This document shows positions 17,451-26,653 of a DNA stretch of 64,000 bases, piece after piece. Each line of letters opens with the position of its first letter. Positions within the stretch are counted from its first letter, which is position 1. The position numbers and the translations under genes were made by a program. The DNA lies in NCBI RefSeq assembly GCF_007667275.1, contig NZ_VDQT01000002.1, positions 868,001 to 932,000 on the forward strand. The letters are read 5' to 3'. Origin of the DNA: Stenotrophomonas rhizophila (GTDB lineage: Bacteria; Pseudomonadota; Gammaproteobacteria; Xanthomonadales; Xanthomonadaceae). A model generated the notes under the pieces. That model was not told the DNA's origin. It worked only from the letters and a program-made list of their open reading frames with translations, and ran no database searches.

Positions 17451-18889
17451 TGGGCGTCGAGGATATCGTCGCCCGCCTGCTGGGCATCGTCTGGAGTCCC
17501 GCACTGGTCGGGCTGTGCCTGCTGGTGGGCCTGTATTTCAGCGTGCGCACCCGCTTCGTGCAGCTGCGCGGCCTGCCTGAAATGCTCAAGCTCATGTTCC
17601 AGGGCCGCAGCTCGGCGGCGGGGGTGTCCTCGTTCCAGGCCTTGAGCCTGTCGCTGTCCAGCCGGGTCGGCGTGGGCAACATCGCCGGCGTGGCCATGGC
17701 CATCGCCTACGGGGGGCCCGGTGCGATCTTCTGGATGTGGATCGTGGCGTTCCTGGGCGCCTCCAGCGCCTTCGTGGAATCCACGCTGGCGCAGATCTAC
17801 AAGCAGCGCGACAGCAAGGGCATGTATCGCGGTGGGCCGGCGTATTACATCGAGAAGGGCCTGGGCAAGCGCTGGTATGCGGTGCTGTTCGCGCTGAGCA
17901 CGGTGGTGGGCTGTGGCCTGCTGTTGCCGGGTACCCAGTCCAACGCCATCGTCAGCGCGCTCGACGAGGCGTGGGCGTTGCCGGGCTGGATCACCGCCGC
18001 CGGCATCGGGACCGTGGTGGCGATGGTGATCTTCGGTGGCGTACGCCGCATCGCCCAGGTGGCGCAGGTGATCGTGCCGTTCATGGCGCTGGGCTACCTG
18101 CTGGTTGCCGCCGTGGTGATGGCCCTGAACCTGGACGCGGTACCGGAGATGTTCGCCATCATCCTGCGCAGTGCGTTCGGCCAGGACGCCGCGTTCGGCG
18201 CCATGATCGGCACCGCCATCCAGTGGGGCGTGCGCCGCGGGGTGATGAGCAACGAAGCGGGCATGGGCAGCGGTGCCCATCCGGCTGCAGCGGCCGAGGT
18301 CTCGCATCCGGTCAAGCAGGGTCTGGTGCAGGCCTGCTCGGTGTACATCGACACCATGGTGGTGTGCAGCGCCACCGCGTTCCTGATCCTGTCGACCGGC
18401 GCGTACAACGTGTATGACCCGGCGGTGCCGTCGCAGTGGATCGTGGCGAACGTACCCGGGCTGGAAGCTGGGCCGCGGTTCGTACAGCAGGCGGTGGAAT
18501 CGGCATTGCCCGGGTTCAGGCGCTCGTTCATCGCGCTGGCGATCATTCCGTTCGCCTTCACCACGATCCTGGCGCTGTACTACACCGCGGAAACCAACGT
18601 GGTGTACCTGGTGCGCAACCGGCATTCGCCTTGGGTGATGGCGCTGTTCCGCCTCGGCTTCATCGGCGCCATGCTGTATTCGGCGCTGAACACCGCCACC
18701 GTGGCCTGGTCGCTCGGCGACATCGGCGTGGGTCTGATGACCTGGCTCAACATCATCGCGCTGCTGCTGTTGCAGAAGCCGGCGTTGGCCGCCCTGCGTG
18801 ACTACGAAGCCTCGCGCGGCGCGGGCCAGGACCCGGTGTACCGGCCGGACAACGTCACGCTGCCGGCCAGCACCGTATGGCTGAGGTAG
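17450..18889 (+). CDS. Sodium:alanine/glycine symporter (AGCS family), copy 2
   Basis: 479-residue inner-membrane Na+-coupled amino-acid symporter, clearly paralogous to the copy at 13517. It shares VSSFQALSLSLSSRVGVGNIAG, GGPAYYIEKGLG, SNEAGMGSGAHPAAAAEVSHP and the C-terminal LQKPALAALRDYE. It lacks the roughly 20-residue Cys-containing loop seen in copy 1 near residue 175. It overlaps the upstream outer-membrane gene by one base. A SMAG pair 8 bp after the stop closes the unit. Alanine or glycine is the expected substrate; a different preference between the two copies is possible. Confidence 0.92.
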   Translation: MGVEDIVARLLGIVWSPALVGLCLLVGLYFSVRTRFVQLRGLPEMLKLMFQGRSSAAGVSSFQALSLSLSSRVGVGNIAGVAMAIAYGGPGAIFWMWIVAFLGASSAFVESTLAQIYKQRDSKGMYRGGPAYYIEKGLGKRWYAVLFALSTVVGCGLLLPGTQSNAIVSALDEAWALPGWITAAGIGTVVAMVIFGGVRRIAQVAQVIVPFMALGYLLVAAVVMALNLDAVPEMFAIILRSAFGQDAAFGAMIGTAIQWGVRRGVMSNEAGMGSGAHPAAAAEVSHPVKQGLVQACSVYIDTMVVCSATAFLILSTGAYNVYDPAVPSQWIVANVPGLEAGPRFVQQAVESALPGFRRSFIALAIIPFAFTTILALYYTAETNVVYLVRNRHSPWVMALFRLGFIGAMLYSALNTATVAWSLGDIGVGLMTWLNIIALLLLQKPALAALRDYEASRGAGQDPVYRPDNVTLPASTVWLR

Positions 18890-18897
18890 CGCGGGGG

Positions 18898-18961
18898 GTA
18901 GAGCCGTCTGTTAGACGGCTGCCGTTGGGTCAACGTGCAGCGGACCAACGGTCCGCTCTAC
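18898..18961. repeat. Facing SMAG pair between convergent genes
   Basis: GTAG heads GAGCCGTC-TGTT-AGACGGCT; an inverted copy AGCGGACCAACGGTCCGCT ends CTAC. It lies between convergent AGCS copy 2 and the peptidase gene. Confidence 0.85.
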
Positions 18962-18983
18962 CAGGTGACAGCGCTTTGCGCTG

Positions 18984-20405
18984 TCACTCGTTCGGCGGGG
19001 TGGTGGCCTTTGCTTCGCTGCCAAAGCTGCCATCGGCTTCCGCCGCCAGGTAGGCGAACACCGTGTACGCGGCAACGTTCTGCGCCAGTGCCGCTGGTTC
19101 GATCTTGTCGAGCGTGTCGTCGGCGGTGTGGTGCAGGTTGAAGTAGTCGGTTCCGTCCTGTGCCAGCCACGCCCACGCGCCGCCCTTGGCCGCCAGCGGA
19201 CCGATGTCCGGGCCCGGGCCGCCCTTGTCGGCCACGTACTCGATGCCCAGCGGCTTGAGCACTTCGGCGATCTGGCGGGTGGCCTCGCGCGAGCCCTCCG
19301 GGTTCGGCGAGCCGGTGTTGAAGGCATAGATGCGGCCGGCACCGAAGTCGCTCTCGGCGGCCAGCTGGTGCAGGGCGATGTCCTTGGCATGCGCTTCGGC
19401 ATAGGCCTTGCCGCCGTACAGGCCCTGTTCCTCGTTGGCGAACGCCACCACGCGGATGCTGCGCTTCGGGGCCTGCTTGAGCTGGCCGATCAGGTGGCCG
19501 GCGGCCATGGTCAGTGCCACGCCCGCACCGTCATCGATCGCGCCGGTGCCCAGGTCCCAGGAATCCAGGTGACCGCCGATCACCACCACTTCCTTGGGCA
19601 GGCTGCGCCCGGTGATCTCGCCGATCACGTTGTACGACGTGGCGGTGCCGTCCCAGCCGCAATCCAGGCTCAGCTTGACCGTGGTCGGGCCCAGCGCGAC
19701 CAGGCGCGCCAGCTGGTTGGCGTCGGGCACCGACAGTGCCGCCGACGGCACCGGGGTCAGGCCGTCGTCGAAGCGGGTGATGCCGGTGTGCGGGACGCGG
19801 TGCGAATCGGTACCGGCCGAGCGCATCACGAAGCCCACCGCGCCCTTGCGGATTGCCTCGGACGGCCCCTTGCTGCGCACCGCGCCGCCCTTGCCGTAGT
19901 CACGGCCGTCGCGGTAGGCGGTCATCTGGTAATCGACGAAGGCGATCTTGCCCTTCAGCGAACCTTCCGGCGCGGCCTGCAGTGCGGCCAGGTCGGCGAA
20001 GCGCACCACCTCGGCCTCGACCGTGCCGCCCGGGCTGCCGCCCAGTGCGGTGATCGACAGTGGCTGGGCGTGCTTGCCCGTCACCTGCGCGTGTTCGCTG
20101 CGGCGCTCCCATTTCGGGAAGGTCACCGGTTCTTTCCAGACCCTGTCGAAGCCGAGTGCCTTGAATTTCGCCTCGGCCCAGGCCACGGCGCGGGCGTCGG
20201 CTTCGCTGCCCGCAATACGCGGACCGATTTCGGTGGTCAGCGACTCGACCACCTTCCAGCCGGTGTCGTCCTTGAGGGCCTGCTCGCGGAGTTCAGCGGC
20301 GGTGGCCAGCGATTTCGGCGGCAGGGTGGTAGTGCCGGTCGCGGCGAACGCCGGGGCGGCCAGCAGGGCAAGGGAAGATGCGATGGCAAGGACGCGGCGA
20401 CGCAT
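18984..20405 (-). CDS. Secreted M28-family zinc aminopeptidase with PA domain
   Basis: 473-residue exported metallopeptidase. A signal peptide (about 1-21, ALLAAPAFA) precedes a region with a PA (protease-associated) insertion at about 135-240 and the M28 catalytic core from about 265. Zinc ligands and catalytic residues are visible: His/Asp in VIGGHLDSWD, Asp in GAIDDGAGVA, Glu-Glu in FANEEQGLYG, Asp in ESDFGAG and a late His in NLHHTADDTLDK. It resembles carboxypeptidase Q-type/M28 aminopeptidases that act on peptides in the periplasm or medium. The gene is monocistronic. Confidence 0.92.
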   Translation of the reverse strand: MRRRVLAIASSLALLAAPAFAATGTTTLPPKSLATAAELREQALKDDTGWKVVESLTTEIGPRIAGSEADARAVAWAEAKFKALGFDRVWKEPVTFPKWERRSEHAQVTGKHAQPLSITALGGSPGGTVEAEVVRFADLAALQAAPEGSLKGKIAFVDYQMTAYRDGRDYGKGGAVRSKGPSEAIRKGAVGFVMRSAGTDSHRVPHTGITRFDDGLTPVPSAALSVPDANQLARLVALGPTTVKLSLDCGWDGTATSYNVIGEITGRSLPKEVVVIGGHLDSWDLGTGAIDDGAGVALTMAAGHLIGQLKQAPKRSIRVVAFANEEQGLYGGKAYAEAHAKDIALHQLAAESDFGAGRIYAFNTGSPNPEGSREATRQIAEVLKPLGIEYVADKGGPGPDIGPLAAKGGAWAWLAQDGTDYFNLHHTADDTLDKIEPAALAQNVAAYTVFAYLAAEADGSFGSEAKATTPPNE

Positions 20406-20516
20406 GGGACGGACTCCGGGGCAGCAGGGCGTAAGCCCCCGAGCTTAGCAGCCTGTCCGCAGCGCACATGGGCGCAAGGTCATGGTTGGGCGGATGCTGA
20501 TTTCCATCGGTGGTTC

Positions 20517-20542
20517 GGCGACGACCAACGGTCGTCGCCTAC
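20517..20542. repeat. SMAG copy, left border of the tandem array
   Basis: GGCGACGACCAACGGTCGTCGCC palindrome ending CTAC. Confidence 0.8.
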
Positions 20543-20728
20543 CCGCATATACGCGGCATGCCCGCCAAGGGCCGTACCAACCCGCACGACGCGCGCCGCC
20601 GGGTACCCCACGCACGCGGCACGCTCGCCACGAGTGCTGCGCTCACCCGGCACGCCCGTCGACGGGGCACCGCACGAACGCGGCACGCTCGCCACCGGGG
20701 CACCGCATGCATGCGGCACGCCCGCCAC
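20541..20728. repeat. Degenerate tandem array, about 32-bp period, six units
   Basis: Units resembling ACGCGGCACGCTCGCCAC recur at about 20551, 20583 (weak), 20615, 20647 (weak), 20679 and 20711, a regular spacing near 32 bp. GTAG/CTAC palindromes bound both ends. No ORF with real features spans it. It explains most of the 364-bp gap between the peptidase gene and mscL. Confidence 0.65.
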
Positions 20729-20729
20729 G

Positions 20730-20755
20730 GTAGGTACCGACCGTTGGTCGGTACG
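20730..20755. repeat. SMAG copy, right border of the tandem array
   Basis: GTAG heads GTACCGACC-GTT-GGTCGGTAC, 15 bp beyond the mscL stop; it may also serve as the 3'-end structure of mscL. Confidence 0.8.
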
Positions 20756-20769
20756 CCGTCACAACGTTC

Positions 20770-21174
20770 TTACTTTTTCAGGTTGTCGCGGATTTCGCGC
20801 AGCAGCACGATCTCTTCCTTCGGCGCTGCCGGCTCGGCTTCCTTCTTCCGCGCCACGCGGTTGATCACCTTGATCAGCAGGAAGATCGCGAACGCTACGA
20901 TGATGAACTGCACCAGCGTGTTGAGGAAATCGCCGTAACCGATCACCACGGCGGGGATCTCGGTGCCATCGGCGGCCACGCGTGCCGGCGCCAGGGTCCA
21001 CGCCAGCTCCGAGAAATCCACCCGGCCGATCAGCCAACCCAGCGGCGGCATGATGATCTTGTCCACCAGCGCGGTGACGATCTTGCCGAACGCCGCGCCG
21101 ATGACCACACCGACCGCCAGGTCGATGACGTTGCCACGCATGGCGAATTCCTTGAACTCAGTCAGCATTCCCAT
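20770..21174 (-). CDS. mscL: Large-conductance mechanosensitive channel
   Basis: 134-residue inner-membrane homopentameric channel that opens under membrane tension to release solutes on osmotic downshock. The start [16 protein letters not shown] and the gate helix [16 protein letters not shown] are diagnostic. A periplasmic loop (about 45-75), TM2 (about 77-100) and a charged C-terminal bundle ([12 protein letters not shown]) follow. ATG 21174 was chosen because AGGAG lies seven bases upstream; the more distal in-frame ATG would add ten residues through the ribosome-binding site. Monocistronic. Confidence 0.97.
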   Translation of the reverse strand: MGMLTEFKEFAMRGNVIDLAVGVVIGAAFGKIVTALVDKIIMPPLGWLIGRVDFSELAWTLAPARVAADGTEIPAVVIGYGDFLNTLVQFIIVAFAIFLLIKVINRVARKKEAEPAAPKEEIVLLREIRDNLKK

Positions 21175-21232
21175 CGGGTTCTCCTGTAACGGGGATATCA
21201 AACGACGCTGCAGCGTAACGCGGTGCGTGTCG

Positions 21233-21940
21233 TCATCCGGCGATGACGCCGTGGCGCTCGGCCACGTTTTCCAGGCGCGCGCTGAAACGGTCGCCCGGCT
21301 TCAGCGCCGCTACGCCGGCCGGCGTGCCCATGAACACCAGGTCGCCGGCGCGCAGCGCCCACAGCTTCGACAGCTCGTGCAGGATCTCCGGCACGTTCCA
21401 GATCATCTGGTCCAGCAGCGATTGCTGGCGGACTTCGCCATTGACCTCGAGCGACAGGTTGAGCGCGGCAAGATCGCCCACTTCACCGGCCGGTACCAGT
21501 TCGCTGACCGGCGCGGAATAGTCGAAGCCCTTGGCCGGATCCCACGGATGGCCCTTGGCCTTGGCCGCCGCCTGCAGGTCGCGGCGGGTAAGGTCCAGGC
21601 CCACGCCGTAGCCGAACACCAGCGCCTCTGCCTGCTCGACCGGCAACTCGCCGGCCGGCGCATCACGGCCGATCGCCACCACCAGTTCCACCTCGTGGTG
21701 CAGGTCGTGGGTGGCGGGCGGGTAGGGGATGACATGCACGTCGTCGACCACGATCGCATCGGCCGGCTTGCTGAAGAACATCGGGCGGCCGCGATCATCC
21801 GCGGCGGGAACGGCAGCGCCCATTTCCTTGGCATGGTCGGCGAAGTTGCGGCCTACGCAGTACACGCGGCGCACCGGGAACGTGCCGCCACCCGCAACGG
21901 GAATGCGGGTCGGCTCGGGCGTGGGGATTACATCAGTCAT
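21233..21940 (-). CDS. Fumarylacetoacetate hydrolase (FAH) family protein
   Basis: 235-residue cytosolic enzyme of the FAH superfamily, whose members cleave or isomerise beta-diketo acids or act as acylpyruvases/oxaloacetate decarboxylases. It shows the family start [15 protein letters not shown], the KPADAIV turn, metal-binding acidic residues in [11 protein letters not shown], and the late [14 protein letters not shown] loop. The short, single-domain form is closer to the FAHD1/YcgM group than to bona fide fumarylacetoacetase. The exact substrate is not determinable. Stand-alone gene 58 bp upstream of mscL on the same strand. Confidence 0.88.
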   Translation of the reverse strand: MTDVIPTPEPTRIPVAGGGTFPVRRVYCVGRNFADHAKEMGAAVPAADDRGRPMFFSKPADAIVVDDVHVIPYPPATHDLHHEVELVVAIGRDAPAGELPVEQAEALVFGYGVGLDLTRRDLQAAAKAKGHPWDPAKGFDYSAPVSELVPAGEVGDLAALNLSLEVNGEVRQQSLLDQMIWNVPEILHELSKLWALRAGDLVFMGTPAGVAALKPGDRFSARLENVAERHGVIAG

Positions 21941-21972
21941 GCGCGCATCCAGAAGCAGGGGATGCTGGCAGT

Positions 21973-22060
21973 GTAGTGCCGACCGTTGGTCCGCAACAAT
22001 GTCGGACGGAGCCGCCCATGTAGTGCCGACCGCCTATGTAGTGCCGACCGTTGGTCGGCA
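21973..22060. repeat. Cluster of three SMAG heads (TGTAGTGCCGACCG)
   Basis: Three direct copies of GTAGTGCCGACCG (at 21973, 22020 and 22038) occur; the last is complete with GTTGGTCGGCA, the first is altered to GGTCCGC, and the middle one is truncated. Confidence 0.8.
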
Positions 22061-22068
22061 AGAAAGCC

Positions 22069-22344
22069 TCAACGCGACAGCGGCAGCGCCTGCTTGCGCA
22101 CCACGCGGTACTCGCCTTCCACGACCTGCGGGTCGGCCGCACGCACCGCCTGGCGGCGGTTGGCCAGCAGCTTCCAGGCCACGCCGGCAATGATCATCGC
22201 CGCGCCCACGAACACGCCCACGAACACCAGGGCGGCCAGGATCGCCAGACCGAGCAGACCCACCGCAACGCGCACCAACGGATGGCGCGGCTTGCGCGGC
22301 GCAAACAGGGAGCGGAACTGGTTGAACTGGAATCGGTTGGACAT
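22069..22344 (-). CDS. Small inner-membrane protein, unknown function
   Basis: 91 residues: a basic N-terminus (about 1-24), one long hydrophobic segment (about 26-55, LGLAILAALVFVGVFVGAAMII) that could be one long or two short helices, and a basic cytoplasmic tail. No family could be named. ATG 22344 was chosen as the first start followed by the basic N-terminus; an earlier in-frame start adds 15 residues without features. The isolated gene is divergent from the Rieske gene, 177 bp away. Confidence 0.6.
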   Translation of the reverse strand: MSNRFQFNQFRSLFAPRKPRHPLVRVAVGLLGLAILAALVFVGVFVGAAMIIAGVAWKLLANRRQAVRAADPQVVEGEYRVVRKQALPLSR

Positions 22345-22521
22345 GGCGGTTCTTTGGCTGAAGTCAGCGAAGTGCCAGTATCCCGGCACCGTTCTGTCAT
22401 TGAGTGAAAAATACGTTAATCACGACGCTCGTTCATTTGAAATCAAGCACTTGTGTTCATCGCGGAGCCAGCCAGATGAGGGCGTGCGACAATGCTGCAT
22501 CCCGTCCTGGATCGCGTTTTC

Positions 22522-22869
22522 ATGTCCGTTTCCGATGCTCCCGCCGCTGCCCTGATCGCCCTGGAACGCATTGCGGATGGGGGATTTGCCGAAGCCGAGG
22601 CCTGCATCGACGGCGACCACGAGCCGCTGGTGCTGTACCGCGAGGGTGAGCGCGTGCGGGGCTGGCTCAACATCTGCCCGCACGCCGGCCGCCGCTTGGA
22701 CTGGGCGCCCGGCCAGTTCCTCAAGAGCAAAGCCGGTGACCTGGTCTGCGCCGCGCATGGCGCGTCGTTCTCGCTGACCGATGGCGAATGCGTAGCGGGT
22801 CCGTGCAAGGGCGACCGGCTGCGGAGTGTGGCGCTGGACGTGCGGGACGGGCAGGTTTTCCTGGCGTGA
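22522..22869 (+). CDS. Rieske [2Fe-2S] domain protein
   Basis: About 115-residue stand-alone Rieske ferredoxin-like protein. The cluster ligands are visible as CPHAGRR and CAAHGASF (Cys-x-His ... Cys-x2-His). There is no signal peptide or membrane helix, so a cytosolic electron-transfer or redox-sensor role is likely, as for NirD-like or oxygenase ferredoxins, but no partner oxygenase or reductase lies nearby. Start 22522 (MSVSDAP) was preferred; the in-frame ATG 22492 would add ten residues (MLHPVLDRVF) and cannot be excluded. Confidence 0.82.
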   Translation: MSVSDAPAAALIALERIADGGFAEAEACIDGDHEPLVLYREGERVRGWLNICPHAGRRLDWAPGQFLKSKAGDLVCAAHGASFSLTDGECVAGPCKGDRLRSVALDVRDGQVFLA

Positions 22870-22870
22870 G

Positions 22871-22957
22871 GCATGCCGACCAACGGTCGGCATCTACCTG
22901 TGCCATGCCGACCAGCGGTCGGCATCTACCGGTAGGTACCGACCGTTGGTCGGTACA
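22871..22957. repeat. Three SMAG copies
   Basis: Two direct CATGCCGACC(A)..GGTCGGCATCTAC copies and one inverted GTAGGTACCGACCGTTGGTCGGTAC copy fill the whole gap between convergent genes. Confidence 0.85.
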
Positions 22958-22961
22958 CCAC

Positions 22962-24809
22962 TCAGAACATCAGGTTGATCATCGCCACCACCACGATGGT
23001 GTAGATCAACGACAGCGGCGCACCCACCCGCCACAACTCGCGCGGGGTGTAGTTGGCCGGACCGGTGATCATCGAAATCACAGGGTTTGACGCGGTCATC
23101 AGGTTGTTGGATGCCGACAGCGCCACGATCAGCGCGAAGGCGGTGGGGCTGCCGCCGGCCGCCAGGGCCAGGTTCACCGCGATCGGCACCATCACGATGG
23201 TCGCCCCCACATGGCTGATCACCAGCGAGAACACCGTGGTCAGCAGCGCCAACGCAATTTCCAGCACCCATACCGGGATGCCGGTTGGCAGGCGGTCGAT
23301 GGTATGCCCGGCCACCCACGCCGCCGCGCCGCTGCTGTCCATCGCCCAGCCCAGCGGGATCAGCCCGGCCATCATGAACACCGTCTTCCAGTTGATCGAG
23401 GCGTAGGCCTCGTCCATGCGCAGCACGCCGGTGAGCAGCATGCCGGCCACGCCGGTCATCAGGGTCAATGCCACCGGCAGCTTCGAGGTCAGCGCGATCA
23501 GGATGGTGATGGCGAAGATCGACATCGCGATCTTGAACTTGTGCGGCCGCTGCTCGCCCTTCGGGTAGTCGGTCACGACCACGAAGTCACGGCTCTTGGC
23601 CGCCTGCGCCAGATCGGTCCAGATGCTGTGGAACACCAGCATGTCGCCGGCGCGCAGCGGCACATTGCGCACGTCTTCGCGGATCACCTGCTTGTCGCGG
23701 TTGATCGCCAGCAGGCTGATCCCGCGTTGCTTGCGCAGCCGCAGGTCCGACGCGCTCTTGCCGATCACTTCGGAGGTGGGCGGCACCACCGCTTCGGAAA
23801 TGCCGGCGCGGCTGGGGTTGAACAGGTCGCCCAGGTGCTTCAGGCGCGAGGACATGCGCAGGAACTGGTTCTGCGCGAAGTCGCTCACCTGCTGGCGGCT
23901 GCCCATCACCCCGAGCACGCTGCCCACCCAGATGCGCATTTCCGCCGGCGGCGCCAGCCGGGTGTCGTTGCCCGTCTTCAGCGCCAGCATCAGCGGCGCA
24001 TCGTGCACGGTTTCGGCCTCGCCCAGGGTCATGCCCACCAGCGGGCTTTCGGCGCTGACCACCAGTTCGAACACGTCGCCCTCGATCCCGTAGGTCTTGG
24101 CGAAGTAACTTTCGGTGCGGGCCGGGGTGACCCCGTCGTTGGCCAGGGTTTCCTCTTCCACCAGCTTGCGGTCGCCGAAGTAGCGGAAGTACAGCAGCGA
24201 CGCGACCAGCAGGGCCAGGCCGATCGGCAGCGGCGCGAACATGCGCAGCGGCTCGATGGTGGCCAGGCCCGAGGGCAGGTTGTTGTTGGCCGATGCGAGC
24301 AGATCGTTGAGCAGGATCAACGGTGAATTGCCGACCATGGTCAGCGCACCGCCCATCACGATCGCCGCGGCGATCGGCAGCAGCAGGCGCTGCAGGGTCA
24401 GCCCGGTGCGCGCCACCAGCCGCGACGCCACCGGCAGGTACAGCGCCATCACCGACGGGTTCTGCATGAACGATGAGTTCAACCCGGCAATGGCCGTGGT
24501 CATCATCAGCAACCGTGTTTCAACGCCATGCCCGCGCCGCAGCAACCATGCCGCCAGCCGGTTCAGCGCGCCGGTGCGGTCCAGCCCGGCGCCGAGGATG
24601 GTGGTGGCGATGATGCTCATCACCGCGTTACCGGAAAAACCGCCGAAGATTTCCTCCGGTGCGATCAGCCCGGTCACGCCCAGCACCACCAGCACCACCA
24701 GCGCCACAACGTCGGCGCGGATGCGTTCGAACAGGAACATCGCCATCGTGAAGCCGACCAGCCCCAGGACGAGCTTCATGTCGGTGGTCAGCGTCAGCGT
24801 GGTGTCCAT
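22962..24809 (-). CDS. SLC13/DASS-type anion or dicarboxylate transporter with two RCK_C domains
   Basis: 615-residue inner-membrane transporter. About five N-terminal helices (to roughly residue 200) are followed by a cytoplasmic insertion with two TrkA-C/RCK_C-type domains (about 215-395, for example AESPLVGMTLGEAE and VPLRAGDMLVFHS). Six or so further helices complete the transporter, including the ASNNLMTASNPV motif that matches the SNxAx(S/T) substrate motif of the superfamily. This architecture is typical of SLC13-like sulfate, citrate or other anion permeases. The substrate is not predictable. A 26-bp gap separates it from trmB upstream on the same strand, so co-transcription with trmB-thiG is likely. 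Confidence 0.87.
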   Translation of the reverse strand: MDTTLTLTTDMKLVLGLVGFTMAMFLFERIRADVVALVVLVVLGVTGLIAPEEIFGGFSGNAVMSIIATTILGAGLDRTGALNRLAAWLLRRGHGVETRLLMMTTAIAGLNSSFMQNPSVMALYLPVASRLVARTGLTLQRLLLPIAAAIVMGGALTMVGNSPLILLNDLLASANNNLPSGLATIEPLRMFAPLPIGLALLVASLLYFRYFGDRKLVEEETLANDGVTPARTESYFAKTYGIEGDVFELVVSAESPLVGMTLGEAETVHDAPLMLALKTGNDTRLAPPAEMRIWVGSVLGVMGSRQQVSDFAQNQFLRMSSRLKHLGDLFNPSRAGISEAVVPPTSEVIGKSASDLRLRKQRGISLLAINRDKQVIREDVRNVPLRAGDMLVFHSIWTDLAQAAKSRDFVVVTDYPKGEQRPHKFKIAMSIFAITILIALTSKLPVALTLMTGVAGMLLTGVLRMDEAYASINWKTVFMMAGLIPLGWAMDSSGAAAWVAGHTIDRLPTGIPVWVLEIALALLTTVFSLVISHVGATIVMVPIAVNLALAAGGSPTAFALIVALSASNNLMTASNPVISMITGPANYTPRELWRVGAPLSLIYTIVVVAMINLMF

Positions 24810-24835
24810 GGGGTGGTGCGGTTCCTAGTGTGGGA

Positions 24836-25570
24836 TCAGGTACGGTCGTACAGCAGGTCCCACACCCCGTGGCCGAGTTTCTGGCCGCGGGTTTCGAAGT
24901 GCGTCTGCGGCCGCCATTCAGGCCGCTCCACCTGGCCACGCGGACCGGCACGGTTGACCAGCCCCGGGGTGGCATCGAGCACCTCCCACATCTGCTCCGC
25001 ATAGTCTTCCCAGTCGGTGGCGCAGTGCAGCCGCCCGCCCACGCGCAGCTTGCGCACCAGCAGCTCGGCGAACGCCGGCTGGATCAGGCGACGCTTGTTG
25101 TGGCGCTTCTTGTGCCACGGATCGGGGAAATAGATCCGTACCTCATCCAGCGCGCCGTCGGCGATTTCCTTTTCCAGCACCTCCACCGCGTCGTGGTGGT
25201 ACAGGCGCACGTGATCGGAATTGTCGTCGGCCAGTGCGTTGAGCAGGCGGCCCACGCCGGGGGCGTGCACTTCCAGCCCGATGTAGTCGCGGCTCGGATC
25301 CTGCTGCGCGGCGAAGCGCAGCGCGGCACCGTTGCCGAAGCCGATCTCCAGCACCTTCAGTGCATCGCGCCCGAAGGTGGCATCCAGGTCGCGCGGCTCG
25401 CCGGTGAAATCCAGCCCGAAACGCGGCCAGCGGTCGTCGAACGCGCGCTGCTGGGCCGGGGTGAAGCGGCCCTGGCGCAACACGAAGCTGCGCACCTCGC
25501 GGCGGCCTTCGGTGACGGTGAAGGGCTTGGGCGGCGCCTTGGCGCCTGCGCTGTCGAAGGGATTGGTCAT
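24836..25570 (-). CDS. trmB: tRNA (guanine-N7-)-methyltransferase
   Basis: 244-residue SAM-dependent enzyme that forms m7G46 in the tRNA variable loop. The Rossmann motif [16 protein letters not shown], the acidic strand [13 protein letters not shown], and the family block [17 protein letters not shown] followed by [14 protein letters not shown] are all present. The ATG at 25570 forms an ATGA overlap with the thiG stop, which fixes the start; the longer open frame upstream runs antisense-like through thiG. Translational coupling to thiG is implied. Confidence 0.96.
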   Translation of the reverse strand: MTNPFDSAGAKAPPKPFTVTEGRREVRSFVLRQGRFTPAQQRAFDDRWPRFGLDFTGEPRDLDATFGRDALKVLEIGFGNGAALRFAAQQDPSRDYIGLEVHAPGVGRLLNALADDNSDHVRLYHHDAVEVLEKEIADGALDEVRIYFPDPWHKKRHNKRRLIQPAFAELLVRKLRVGGRLHCATDWEDYAEQMWEVLDATPGLVNRAGPRGQVERPEWRPQTHFETRGQKLGHGVWDLLYDRT

Positions 25571-26364
25571 CAGCCGATCAACCCGTCCACCGGCGACGAT
25601 GCACTCGCATAGCGCTTGCGCGGGATGCGCCCGGCCAGGAACGCCTCGCGCCCGGCTTCCACCGCCTTGCGCATGGCGCTGGCCATCAGCACCGGGTTGC
25701 GCGCACCGGCAATGGCGGTGTTCATCAGCACGCCATCGCAGCCCAGCTCCATCGCGATCGCCGCGTCGGACGCGGTACCCACGCCGGCATCGACGATGAT
25801 CGGCACCTTCGCGCTTTCGATGATCTCCAGCAGGTTGTAGCGGTTCTGGATGCCCAGTCCCGAGCCGATCGGCGCCGCCAGCGGCATCACCGCCACGCAG
25901 CCGATCTCTTCCAGCCGCTTGGCCAGGATCGGATCGTCGGAGGTGTAGACCATGACCTCGAAACCGTCCTTGACCAGCTGTTCCGCGGCCTTGAGGGTCT
26001 GCACCACGTCCGGATACAGCGTCTTCTGGTCGCCCAGCACTTCCAGCTTGGTCAGGTTGTGGCCGTCCAGCAGCTCCCGCGCCAGTCGGCACGTCCGCAC
26101 CGCGTCTTCGGCGGTGTAGCAGCCGGCGGTGTTGGGCAGGATGGTGTAGCGGTCTGGCGGCAGCACATCCAGCAGGTTGGGCTCGCCCGGGTTCTGCCCG
26201 ATGTTGGTGCGGCGGATCGCCACGGTCACGATCTGGGCGCCGGCTGCGTCGGTGGCAGCACGGGTTTCATCCAGGTCCTTGAACTTGCCGGTCCCGGTCA
26301 GCAGCCGGGAGGCGTAGGTCTTGCCGGCGATCACCAGCGAATCGGGGGAAGAATGAGCAGTCAT
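25570..26364 (-). CDS. thiG: Thiazole synthase
   Basis: 264-residue TIM-barrel enzyme that condenses 1-deoxy-D-xylulose 5-phosphate, dehydroglycine and the sulfur of ThiS thiocarboxylate into the thiazole of thiamine. Recognised by [10 protein letters not shown], the VAIRR strand, KLEVLGD with the Schiff-base Lys, and the C-terminal [18 protein letters not shown] phosphate loop. It lies downstream of thiS (79 bp, with a SMAG copy between) and is coupled to trmB through a 1-base ATGA overlap. No TPP riboswitch was seen upstream of thiS. Confidence 0.97.
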   Translation of the reverse strand: MTAHSSPDSLVIAGKTYASRLLTGTGKFKDLDETRAATDAAGAQIVTVAIRRTNIGQNPGEPNLLDVLPPDRYTILPNTAGCYTAEDAVRTCRLARELLDGHNLTKLEVLGDQKTLYPDVVQTLKAAEQLVKDGFEVMVYTSDDPILAKRLEEIGCVAVMPLAAPIGSGLGIQNRYNLLEIIESAKVPIIVDAGVGTASDAAIAMELGCDGVLMNTAIAGARNPVLMASAMRKAVEAGREAFLAGRIPRKRYASASSPVDGLIG

Positions 26365-26402
26365 AAGCGAATTATCACACAGCCCACTGCGGCACAGACC
26401 CG

Positions 26403-26426
26403 GTAGCGCCGGCCGTTGGCCGGCCC
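26403..26426. repeat. SMAG copy between thiS and thiG
   Basis: GTAG heads a CGCCGGCC-GTT-GGCCGGC palindrome within the thi operon, so transcription must read through it. Confidence 0.78.
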
Positions 26427-26443
26427 ACGCGACCCGTCAATCG

Positions 26444-26653
26444 TCACCCGCCCCCCAACGCGTGCACGATCTCCACCACATCGCCTTCCTGCAGCACATG
26501 CGTGCCGTGCAGGCTGCGGGTCACGATCTCCCCGTTGACCTCCACCGCGACCCGGCGCTCCTTGAGGGCATCAACCTGGAGCAGGTCCAGCACGGTGGCA
26601 CTTTGCGGAAGCTGGCGGTGTTCGCCGTTGAGCGTGATGTTGACGAAGTTCAT
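26444..26653 (-). CDS. thiS: Sulfur carrier protein ThiS
   Basis: 69-residue ubiquitin-fold protein whose C-terminal Gly is adenylated and thiocarboxylated and then donates sulfur to ThiG. MNFVNITLNGE begins the beta-grasp fold, and the protein ends in the required Gly-Gly (HALGGG). ATG 26653 gives the family length of 65-70 residues; the longer in-frame start does not. First gene of the thiS-thiG-trmB group on the minus strand. Confidence 0.94.
   Translation of the reverse strand: MNFVNITLNGEHRQLPQSATVLDLLQVDALKERRVAVEVNGEIVTRSLHGTHVLQEGDVVEIVHALGGG

Noticed and set aside
20541..20728. Possible CRISPR array
   Set aside because: The 32-bp periodic units are themselves degenerate and contiguous; there is no conserved repeat with variable spacers and no cas gene nearby.
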